Origin: Phycisphaerales bacterium
Lineage (GTDB): Bacteria; Planctomycetota; Phycisphaerae; Phycisphaerales; UBA1924
DNA: 14,133 bases
Direction: 5' to 3'
Assembly (NCBI GenBank): GCA_007124345.1
Contig: SLFH01000255.1
Location: 1 to 14,133, forward strand
The notes under the pieces were generated by a model. That model was given only the letters and a program-made list of their open reading frames with translations, made no database searches and was not told the origin of the DNA. Both the position numbers and the translations under genes were made by a program. Every line of letters starts with the position of its first letter. Positions within the stretch are counted from its first letter, which is position 1. Shown piece by piece: positions 5,710 through 12,112 of the stretch.

Positions 5710-6716
5710 GTGTCGAACCTCGCGGCAAGGCCCATGGCCACGACGAGCCTGGGGTCGGCGGGCGTCTGATCACCGGGCAAGACCGGGGCCGCTTCGGCGG
5801 TGTCGCACGACGAGGCGACAAGGGCCGAGACCCCCGCGGGCGGACGCCCCGAAGCGAGCAGTCGACCGGCGCACTCGGTCTGGTGGCGCCTGCGGGCGTA
5901 ATCGAGGGCGGCGGCGGTCTCGCGCTGGATCGGCTCCGCCCACGCGCGAATGCGCTCACGCACATCGCTCAGCAGCGCCCAACGCTCGTCGCTCTCGTCG
6001 AGGCCCACGGCGTAGAGGGCGTACCAGACGACATCGTCATCAAGGTCGAGCGATTCGATGACGCTGCGCTCCAGATCGCCGACGCCCGACTGCTTCGCCG
6101 AGCGCGTGTAGACCACCACGCCCTCGTACACGACGACGATGCGGACCATGTCCGAACCGAAATCGACGACGCAATCGACCTCGCCCCGCCCCTGCGGGAC
6201 GATGAGCGAGAGGGCGCGGGCCGCGGCGGACTGGTGCGCGTCGATGGCGGCGACATCGAGGCCCGCACCCTCCAGCGGGGCGATCGATGCTTCGGCTGAT
6301 TTGTGGGGCAGGGCGACGGCCATGACGCCGGGGCGGTCGCGCGAAGCCGCGGGAGCGGGCAGGTCCCACACCCCGACCCCGAACGATCCGGGCTGGAGGC
6401 GGTACATCTTGGCGAGCTCGCCCGAGGCGATCTTCTCGACGGGCGCGCCGCTGGAGACCGGCGGGATCTCGAGCGGAGCGCTGACGAGCGAAGGCTCCGC
6501 CGCCCCGAGTGTGACGGCCGAACCGGTGAACCCGACCCGTCCGAGCGTGCCGACGAGGCGCTGGGCCTCTTCTTCAGACAGATGCTCGCCCGCGCCGGGG
6601 CCGCGCTCGAGCACGACCGAGGCCCGGAGGGAAACGCCCTCGCGTGTCTTTTCCAGTTGGGCTGCGGCGATCCAGCCCGGATCGATCCACACACCGATGG
6701 AGCTCTTTCTCGTCAT
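5706..6716 (-). CDS. pilM: PilM-like actin-fold cytoplasmic protein
   Basis: 336 aa from the ATG at 6716-6714, which shares one base with the GspF stop (TGATG). An in-frame open stretch upstream to 7016 is Arg-rich gspF shadow and is rejected. Actin/FtsA-like elements are visible: phosphate-1-like strand-turn IGVWIDPGWIAAAQ (7-20), a central VAAIDAHQSAAARALSLI (155-172) and a phosphate-2-like CVVDFGSDMVRIVVVYEGVV (182-201). No TM segment is seen. Phosphate-1 has DPG where many PilM proteins have D-[IL]-G, so nucleotide binding may be altered; this is a visual estimate. Length is near normal for PilM (about 350 aa). It would bind the N-terminal tail of PilN encoded next and sit beside the ATPase/platform encoded before it. 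Confidence 0.8.
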   Translation of the reverse strand: MTRKSSIGVWIDPGWIAAAQLEKTREGVSLRASVVLERGPGAGEHLSEEEAQRLVGTLGRVGFTGSAVTLGAAEPSLVSAPLEIPPVSSGAPVEKIASGELAKMYRLQPGSFGVGVWDLPAPAASRDRPGVMAVALPHKSAEASIAPLEGAGLDVAAIDAHQSAAARALSLIVPQGRGEVDCVVDFGSDMVRIVVVYEGVVVYTRSAKQSGVGDLERSVIESLDLDDDVVWYALYAVGLDESDERWALLSDVRERIRAWAEPIQRETAAALDYARRRHQTECAGRLLASGRPPAGVSALVASSCDTAEAAPVLPGDQTPADPRLVVAMGLAARFDT

Positions 6717-7936
6717 CAGCCCACCCCCGGCGCAGAGGCCGTCAGGTCGAACAGCGGGAGGAACATGCTGATGGCGACAAACGCCACCACGACGCCGAGC
6801 ACCAGCAGGATGATCGGCTCGAGGATGCTCGCCAGGGACTTGACGAGCACCTCGTTGTCTTCGTCGATGAAGTTGGCGATGTGGGTCAGGATCTGACCGA
6901 CATTGCCGGTGCGCTCGCCGTTGCGGATCGCCTCGACGACCGCGGGCGAGATGAGGCCGGAGCGTTCGAAGACGGCGCTGACATTCTCGCCACGCTCGAC
7001 GGCGTCGGACGCGCACTCAAGAAGCCTGCGGTACTCGTTGTTGGTGCTCGCGTCGCGGGTGAGCGAGAGGGCTTCTAGCAGGGGGACTCGGCTCTCCAGC
7101 AGCACGCCCAGGAGGCGGGCCGTCGCCGCCGTCGCGAACGAGCGGACGATCGACCCGAGCAGGGGCAGGCGGATGACGACCTTGTCTGACGCGTCTTTGC
7201 CCGCCGGTGTTCGGATCCAGACGACGGCGCCGACGACCGCGGCCGCGATCGCGCCCAGCAGCCAGGGCCAGTTGCCCCGCGTCCACTCCGAGATCGCGAT
7301 GAGCGCCTCGGTCGAGGGTGGCAGCGTCGCGTCGAGCGATTCGAACATGCCCGTGAACCGGGGCAGCACGAACACCACCATCATCGCCAGCACGCCCAGC
7401 GAGACGGTGATCAAGAGCGCCGGGTAGACCAACGCCCCGATCACGGCGCTGCGCGTGTGGTACCTCTTGCGCGCGAGCGCCGCGACGCGGTCGAGCATCA
7501 CCGCGAGCTTGCCCGAGCTCTCGCCCGCGGCGATCAGGCTTCGCGTGACATGGTCGAACGATCGCGGGTGGGCGGTCATCGCCTCGCTGAGGGGCTCGCC
7601 CTCCTCGACGCGCCGCCTGATGTCCGAGACGGTCTTCTTCCACGCGCCTTCTGTGAGCTGCTTTTCCAAGGCCACGAGCGCGTCGACGACGGTCGTCCCG
7701 CTGGTCACGAGCACCGCGAGCTGTCGGGCGAAGACCGCGACCTGCTTCAGCCCACCGGCACGCCCGGACCCCGCGGCCCTGGCCGAGGTCGTCGCGGCGT
7801 CCGCCTCGCGGACCTCGTCGACAAACAGCCCCTTGGCGCGCAGGTGGTCCTCGGCCTCCTGACGGGTCTCGGCCTCGGTGTGCCCGAGGACGGCCTTGCC
7901 GTCGGCGTTGTACGCGGTGTAGGCGAAGCGTTTCAT
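6716..7936 (-). CDS. gspF: GspF/PilC-family inner-membrane platform protein
   Basis: 406 aa, the usual family length. The ATG at 7936-7934 overlaps the ATPase stop (ATGA, 7933-7936); the open frame beyond it to 8188 is gspE shadow. The N-terminus KRFAYTAYNADGKAVLGHTE is the conserved start of GspF. Two T2SSF domains follow (about 68-191 and 268-390), each starting with a FARQLAVLVTSGTTVVDAL-like helix pair; the second has ATARLLGVLLESRVPLLEAL. Conserved RSLIAAGESSGKL (132-144) and EAIRNGERTGNVGQIL (335-350) are present. TM helices lie at about 168-192, 222-241 and 373-395. The role is to couple ATPase motion to pilin insertion at the membrane. Position directly after the ATPase gene is canonical. 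Confidence 0.93.
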   Translation of the reverse strand: MKRFAYTAYNADGKAVLGHTEAETRQEAEDHLRAKGLFVDEVREADAATTSARAAGSGRAGGLKQVAVFARQLAVLVTSGTTVVDALVALEKQLTEGAWKKTVSDIRRRVEEGEPLSEAMTAHPRSFDHVTRSLIAAGESSGKLAVMLDRVAALARKRYHTRSAVIGALVYPALLITVSLGVLAMMVVFVLPRFTGMFESLDATLPPSTEALIAISEWTRGNWPWLLGAIAAAVVGAVVWIRTPAGKDASDKVVIRLPLLGSIVRSFATAATARLLGVLLESRVPLLEALSLTRDASTNNEYRRLLECASDAVERGENVSAVFERSGLISPAVVEAIRNGERTGNVGQILTHIANFIDEDNEVLVKSLASILEPIILLVLGVVVAFVAISMFLPLFDLTASAPGVG

Positions 7937-9726
7937 GCCGCCGCCTTCCCGGGCTCTTGTGCTTCGGTGTCCTCGATGTGCGTGACGCGGAGGACCTCTT
8001 CGAGGCTTGTCTTGCCCTCGATGGCGATGAGAACGCCCTCGTCGCGGAGGGAGAGGGCGCCGCCGTTGCGCAGGTGCTCTCTGATCTCGTGCGTGGGGGC
8101 GGAGTTGTGGATCATGCGCCGGATGCCGCCGGTGACCTCCATGACTTCGTAGATGCCCACGCGTCCCTGGAAGCCCGAGTCGTGGCACTGCTGGCAGCCC
8201 AGGCCCTTTCTGAAGGCCTTGCCCCGCATGTCGAGCAGCCCCGCGTCGGCGAGGACGCGTTCTGTGGGGTAGTACTTGCTCTGGCAGGCGGGGCAGACGG
8301 TGCGCGCCAGGCGCTGGGCGACGACGCCGTTGACAGCGCCCGAGAGCAGGTAAGACTCGATGCCCATGTCCAGGAGGCGTGCGACGGCGCCCGGCGCGTC
8401 GTTGGTGTGCAGGGTCGCCAGCACGCCGTGCCCCGTCAGCGCCGCCTGCACCGCGACGCGGGCGGTCGGCTCGTCGCGGATCTCGCCGATCATGATGATG
8501 TCGGGGTCCTGGCGGAGGATGCTCCGCAGGGCGCGCGCGAAGGTCATGCCGATCTGCTCGTTGACCTGGATCTGGTTGACCATGTCGAGCTGATACTCGA
8601 CGGGGTCTTCGACGGTCACGATGTTCAGCTCGGGGCTGCGGAGAAGATCCAGCGCCGAGTAGAGCGTGGTCGTCTTGCCGCTGCCCGTCGGGCCGGTGAC
8701 GAGCACGAGCCCGTGCGGTCGCCGCAGGACACGGTTGAAGGTCTCGAACGCCTCGTGCCTGAAGCCGAGCTCGTCGAGGCGGACGCGGAGGTTCTCCTTG
8801 TCGAGGATGCGGAGCACGAGCTTCTCGCCCAGCAGCGTCGGCATGCTGCTGACGCGCAGGTCGATCTCGCGTCCCTCGGCGAGAATGCGCACGCGCCCCT
8901 CCTGGGGCAGACGCTTCTCGGCGATGTCCATCTTGCCGATGACCTTGATGCGGCTGGCGATCGCCGCGTGCATGCCCGGCGGGGGCTTCATCAGGTCGCG
9001 CAGCACGCCGTCGACACGGCTGCGGATCCTCGTGCCTCTTTTGTCCGGCTCGACATGGATGTCGCTCGCCTTGCTCTTGATGGCGGTGAGCAGGGCGACA
9101 TTGACGAGGTTCACGATCGGGCTGCCCTGGATCATCCGGTCCAGGTCAGTCGTCGGCCCCTCGTCGATGCTCTCGCGCTCGACCACCTCGACATCGGACT
9201 CGGCGAGACTGGTGAGGAACTCGTCGACATCCACATCGCCCGAGGCGTACTTGCGCACGAACTCGAGGATGTTCGCCTCCAGCGCCAAGACAGGACGGAT
9301 CGTGTGCCCCGTGAGCTGATGCAGTCGGTCGATCGTCGGGAGGCTCTGCGGCTCGGTCATCGCGACCGTCAGCTCGCCCCTGACGAGAAACATCGGGATG
9401 ACGCGCAGTCGCTCGCACTCCTCGGCGCCCACGAGCCTGAGGAGGGCGGGGTCGATCAGCCCGTGGCGGAGCTGGCAGCCCTTGACGCCCAGCGTCTCGG
9501 CCAGCGCGCGGACAAGCACGCCCGGCGTGATGACGCCCTGCTCGACCAGCACGGCGCCGAGTCGCGCGCCCGTCGCCTTCTGCTGCGCCAGCGCGTGCCC
9601 GAGCTGCTCCTGCGTCAGCGCGCCGCGCTCGACGAGCACCTCGCCCACGCGGGCGCGTTTGGGGCGCTTCTGCCCGGGCCCGCTCTGGGCGTCGCCGGGT
9701 GGGGTGTTGGGCGGCTGGTCGCTCAC
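7933..9726 (-). CDS. gspE: GspE/PilB-family assembly ATPase with N-terminal MshEN-type motifs
   Basis: 597 aa from a GTG that overlaps the STAS gene stop (GTGA, 9723-9726). Residues 1-24 are a Pro/Gln/Lys-rich leader. Residues 26-81 hold two near-identical ~24-residue motifs (RVGEVLVERGALTQEQL and RLGAVLVEQGVITPGVL) split by KATGA, the tandem arrangement of the c-di-GMP-binding MshEN domain. The T2SSE N2 part follows (about 92-160), then the motor. Visible motor motifs are SDIHVEP (221-227), Walker A GPTGSGKTTT (345-354), Asp box TVEDPVEYQ (371-379), Walker B IIMIGEIRD (410-418) and the His-box TLHTND (438-443). Two CxxC pairs (C478/C481, C511/C514) form the metal-binding domain of extension ATPases. 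All catalytic residues are intact, so it should be an active hexameric motor for filament assembly. It is not a PilT type, because it has the CxxC module and long N-domain. Confidence 0.95.
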   Translation of the reverse strand: MSDQPPNTPPGDAQSGPGQKRPKRARVGEVLVERGALTQEQLGHALAQQKATGARLGAVLVEQGVITPGVLVRALAETLGVKGCQLRHGLIDPALLRLVGAEECERLRVIPMFLVRGELTVAMTEPQSLPTIDRLHQLTGHTIRPVLALEANILEFVRKYASGDVDVDEFLTSLAESDVEVVERESIDEGPTTDLDRMIQGSPIVNLVNVALLTAIKSKASDIHVEPDKRGTRIRSRVDGVLRDLMKPPPGMHAAIASRIKVIGKMDIAEKRLPQEGRVRILAEGREIDLRVSSMPTLLGEKLVLRILDKENLRVRLDELGFRHEAFETFNRVLRRPHGLVLVTGPTGSGKTTTLYSALDLLRSPELNIVTVEDPVEYQLDMVNQIQVNEQIGMTFARALRSILRQDPDIIMIGEIRDEPTARVAVQAALTGHGVLATLHTNDAPGAVARLLDMGIESYLLSGAVNGVVAQRLARTVCPACQSKYYPTERVLADAGLLDMRGKAFRKGLGCQQCHDSGFQGRVGIYEVMEVTGGIRRMIHNSAPTHEIREHLRNGGALSLRDEGVLIAIEGKTSLEEVLRVTHIEDTEAQEPGKAAA

Positions 9727-10058
9727 AGGAAACTCCGCACCGCGGTCTGGACATCCTCGTACCGCTCGAACCTGCCGGCGTGCCCGGTCAGGTCGAGGAC
9801 CTCGCGCAGCGTCTCGTTCATGCCGCAGACTTTCAGGGAGAGCCCGCTCTCCTCCAGCGCATCCCCGGCGTCGATCATGGCTTCCAGGCCCGCGCTGTCG
9901 ACATAGGGAACGCCCGAGACATCGACGATGAATCGTCCGAGGCTCGATCGCAGCGACTCTCTGACGCGCGCCAGAAAACCCGAGGCGTCGTCCTCGGTCA
10001 GCGGCCCTCTGGGTTTGAGCACCGTCACGGCGCCGTGGCGGTCTTCCTCGATCTGCAC
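9723..10058 (-). CDS. Single-domain STAS protein (anti-sigma factor antagonist-like)
   Basis: 111 aa from the GTG at 10058-10056, chosen because a perfect GGAGGT lies 6 nt upstream (10070-10065). It is a whole STAS domain and nothing else: VTVLKPRGPLTEDDA (11-25), then LGRFIVDVSGVPYVDSAGLE (40-59), then LSLKVCGMNETLREVLDLTG (73-92). The D54-S55-A56-G57 loop keeps the serine that is phosphorylated in SpoIIAA/RsbV-type proteins, suggesting it can be switched by a serine kinase. No RsbW/SpoIIAB-type kinase or PP2C phosphatase is seen nearby. It sits between the histidine kinase (23 nt upstream) and the assembly ATPase (overlap GTGA), so it is co-transcribed with the filament machine. Whether it controls a sigma factor or binds a machine component is unknown. 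Confidence 0.85.
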   Translation of the reverse strand: MQIEEDRHGAVTVLKPRGPLTEDDASGFLARVRESLRSSLGRFIVDVSGVPYVDSAGLEAMIDAGDALEESGLSLKVCGMNETLREVLDLTGHAGRFERYEDVQTAVRSFL

Positions 10059-10064
10059 CGCGAT

Positions 10065-10070
10065 ACCTCC
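10065..10070 (-). promoter_or_regulatory. Strong ribosome binding site of the STAS gene
   Basis: GGAGGT on the minus strand, 6 nt before the GTG at 10058, in the 23-nt gap after the kinase stop. It is the best Shine-Dalgarno sequence noticed in the operon and decides the STAS start. Confidence 0.75.
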
Positions 10071-10081
10071 GGTGTCTTCGC

Positions 10082-11920
10082 TCAGGCGACCTGCAGCGTC
10101 GCGCCCGCGCTGACGGGCACGCGGAGCGTGAATGTGCTTCCCTTGTCGATCTCGCTCTCGGCGGTGATGTCGCCCCCGTGCAGGCGCGCCATCTCTCTGG
10201 CGAGCGAGAGGCCCAGGCCCGTGCCCGTGATGTCCTTCACCCGGCCATCGGTGGCGCGATAGAACTTCTCGAAGACGCGTTCGAGGTCCGCCTCGGCGAT
10301 GCCGATGCCGTTGTCTTTGACCTCGACGATGAGCTCGCCCGGCGTCACATCGACGCGGACCTTCACCTCGCCACCCTCGGGCGTGTACTTCAGCGCGTTG
10401 CCCACGAGGTTGTGCAGCACCATCGCGAGCTTGTCGCGGTCGCCCTTGATCGCCGGCAGCTTGGGCGGCAGGTCGAAAGCGAGGTCGATCCCCTTGGACT
10501 GCGCCTGAGCGACGAAGTCCTCCGACACATCGGTAAAGAGCTGGTCGAGCCTGATCTCGCCCGGGTTGAGCCGGAGCGAGCCCGCCTCGATCTCCGAGAC
10601 GCTGAGCATGTCGGCCACGACGCGTTCGAGCCGCCTCGTCTCCTGGTTGATCACATTCAGGCAACGGCTGCGCTCGGCGATCTCGTTCTCGTCGAGCTCG
10701 AGCGCCTCTTCGACATACAGGCGGATGTTCGTCAGCGGGGTCCGCAGCTCGTGCGTCGCCTGGGCGACGAAGCTGTGGCGGGCCTGCTCGGCGACTCGCA
10801 GCTGGGTGATGTCCTCGATCATCACCAGCGCTCCGGCCCCGTCCTCGCGGCGAAGGGGGCGGATGCCCAGACGCAGCACGCCGGTGGCGCCGGCGTCGTT
10901 CTCGTCGACCCGCTCGACCTCCAGCGTCTTCTTGGCGCGGACGCGCCCGCTGGCGACATCGCTCATCGCATCGGCGACGCTCTCGTCGCCGACGACATCG
11001 CTGAGCCTTGCGCCGGTGAGCTTGTCGCGCTCGGCCCTGAGGAAGACCGACGCCGCGCCATTGGCGTAACGGATCGTGCCGTGCTCGTCGACGACGAGCA
11101 TGCCCTGCCAGAGGGCGTCGCAGGCTTCGGTGAGCTCGCCGCGCCGTTCACGCCTCGAGCCGAGCTGCTCGCCGGCGCGTTCCTTGGTGACGCGGCGGCG
11201 CAGCTCCTCGCGGTCGTCGAGCAGGCTGTTCCACGCCTCGGCCGCTCTGCCCAGCGAGGCGTCGACGCGGAGGGCGTCGTTGTTCTTCTCGCCCGAGGCG
11301 GCCAGGAGGACCGCGTCGCGGACCGCCCCCACCGCCGCAAAGCCCCGACGCATCCGCCGGTAGATCAGCATGAACCCGCCCAGGGCGACCCCGCCGATGA
11401 TCCCGACCCCCACGAGCCCGTCGAGCTCCGCCTTCGCCGGAGCGACATCGCCCGGATCGACCTCAAGCAGCACCGAGCCCTTCCCGGCGATCTGCAGCAC
11501 GCGGGTGTGCTCGCCGGCGGCGTCGGCGGGAACCGAGGGCCAACGCCCCTCGGGCGGGTCCTCAAACCGGACCGACGATGGGTCCGACGAGGCGATCACC
11601 CGCCCGTCGCCCAGCGTGACCAGCAGCGACCTGACCTGTCCGGAATCGGCCGCGTTGACGACCAGCCTGCGGAAACCGGTCAGCTCCCCCGCCTCCAGCA
11701 AGGTTGACCCGGCCTCCTGCATCAGGCCGAGTGTGGCGTCGGCCCGGGAGTGCCAGGCGCGAACCTCGGCCCGCTCGGCGCTCTCGTTGGCCCACCACGC
11801 CGCCCCGGCGATCGAGCCGAGCAGGAGCAGGAGGAGTCCGAGGCCTGTCCAGGCGACGGCCGACTCACCCCGCCTGAGCAGGGGGGGGCGGAAACCGAAT
11901 GTGTTCGCAAAGCTCTTCAT
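10082..11920 (-). CDS. Membrane sensor histidine kinase (Cache-like sensor, PAS, HisKA, HATPase)
   Basis: 612 aa from the ATG at 11920-11918. The frame is open for 62 more codons upstream, but that part is Pro/Arg-rich without conserved features. TM1 is at about 21-44 and TM2 at about 168-187. They enclose a ~120-residue outside domain with LLVTLGDGRVIASSDPSSV (99-117), the style of a small Cache/PDC sensor. A HAMP-like linker (188-245) and a PAS domain (about 262-372, with MLVVDEHGTIRYANGAASVF) follow. The H-box is FVAQATHELRTPLTNIRL (384-401), with phospho-acceptor His390. The ATPase lobe has N-box LVGNALKYTP (505-514), DNGIGI (536-541), F-box FEKFYRA and GTGLGL (566-571). It resembles PhoR/WalK kinases. 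It lacks a receiver domain, and no response regulator is in the window. First gene of the minus-strand cluster, followed 23 nt later by the STAS gene. Confidence 0.93.
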   Translation of the reverse strand: MKSFANTFGFRPPLLRRGESAVAWTGLGLLLLLLGSIAGAAWWANESAERAEVRAWHSRADATLGLMQEAGSTLLEAGELTGFRRLVVNAADSGQVRSLLVTLGDGRVIASSDPSSVRFEDPPEGRWPSVPADAAGEHTRVLQIAGKGSVLLEVDPGDVAPAKAELDGLVGVGIIGGVALGGFMLIYRRMRRGFAAVGAVRDAVLLAASGEKNNDALRVDASLGRAAEAWNSLLDDREELRRRVTKERAGEQLGSRRERRGELTEACDALWQGMLVVDEHGTIRYANGAASVFLRAERDKLTGARLSDVVGDESVADAMSDVASGRVRAKKTLEVERVDENDAGATGVLRLGIRPLRREDGAGALVMIEDITQLRVAEQARHSFVAQATHELRTPLTNIRLYVEEALELDENEIAERSRCLNVINQETRRLERVVADMLSVSEIEAGSLRLNPGEIRLDQLFTDVSEDFVAQAQSKGIDLAFDLPPKLPAIKGDRDKLAMVLHNLVGNALKYTPEGGEVKVRVDVTPGELIVEVKDNGIGIAEADLERVFEKFYRATDGRVKDITGTGLGLSLAREMARLHGGDITAESEIDKGSTFTLRVPVSAGATLQVA

Positions 11921-12112
11921 CGTGCGCGACCGCCTTGCCGACGATGGATTCGGCGTCAAAGTTCGTATCGGTGTTGATCGGCCGCCGATGAACCCGCCTG
12001 CACGCCGACCCGCCCCTTCATCAGCCGATACGGGACAATGAGGCCCGCACCGGGGGCCGACCGGCGTCAAGGCCACCGCCCGAACCGGCGGCCCGCACTG
12101 GAGCACTCAGCC
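11921..12112. promoter_or_regulatory. Divergent intergenic region between kinase operon and permease
   Basis: About 190 nt between two diverging genes, so promoters for both directions must lie here or inside the gene starts. I see no convincing -35/-10 pair on either strand. It contains a near-perfect palindrome at 11974-11992 (TTGATCGGCCGCCGATGAA; arms ATCGGC/GCCGAT around one C). It also has an 8-bp inverted repeat (CGTATCGG 11964-11971 and CCGATACG 12025-12032), both of which could be operator sites. A GC-rich imperfect hairpin occupies 12071-12093. If the permease starts at the ATG at 12038, the spacer shrinks to 117 nt. Confidence 0.45.
11974..11992. promoter_or_regulatory. Palindromic operator-like element
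   Basis: TTGATCGGCCGCCGATGAA: outer TT/AA and inner ATCGGC/GCCGAT arms pair around a central C, with one mismatched pair (G11976/G11990). It sits 54 nt upstream of the kinase ATG, in the divergent spacer. A dimeric repressor or response regulator site is possible; no family match is claimed. Confidence 0.3.

Noticed and set aside
5138..5965. Upstream extension of the PilO-like frame
   Set aside because: Arg/Pro-rich out-of-frame reading of pilN and pilM; the ATGA overlap at 5134-5137 gives a natural start and correct family length.
6717..7016. Upstream extension of the PilM frame
   Set aside because: Out-of-frame gspF sequence; the TGATG junction at 6714-6718 gives the family N-terminus.
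7937..8188. Upstream extension of the GspF frame
   Set aside because: Out-of-frame gspE sequence; MKRFAYTAYNADG is the expected family start.
7957..9906. 649-codon plus-strand open frame opposite the ATPase gene
   Set aside because: It is a mirror frame of a high-GC gene. Its translation is Asp/Val/Ala/Arg-rich with no recognisable domain, while the minus strand carries an intact GspE.
10178..11707. 509-codon plus-strand open frame opposite the histidine kinase
   Set aside because: Mirror frame of the kinase with no domain signature.
11921..12106. Possible 62-residue N-terminal extension of the histidine kinase
   Set aside because: Pro/Arg/Gly-rich with no membrane or sensor features; the ATG at 11920 places TM1 at a normal distance from the N-terminus.
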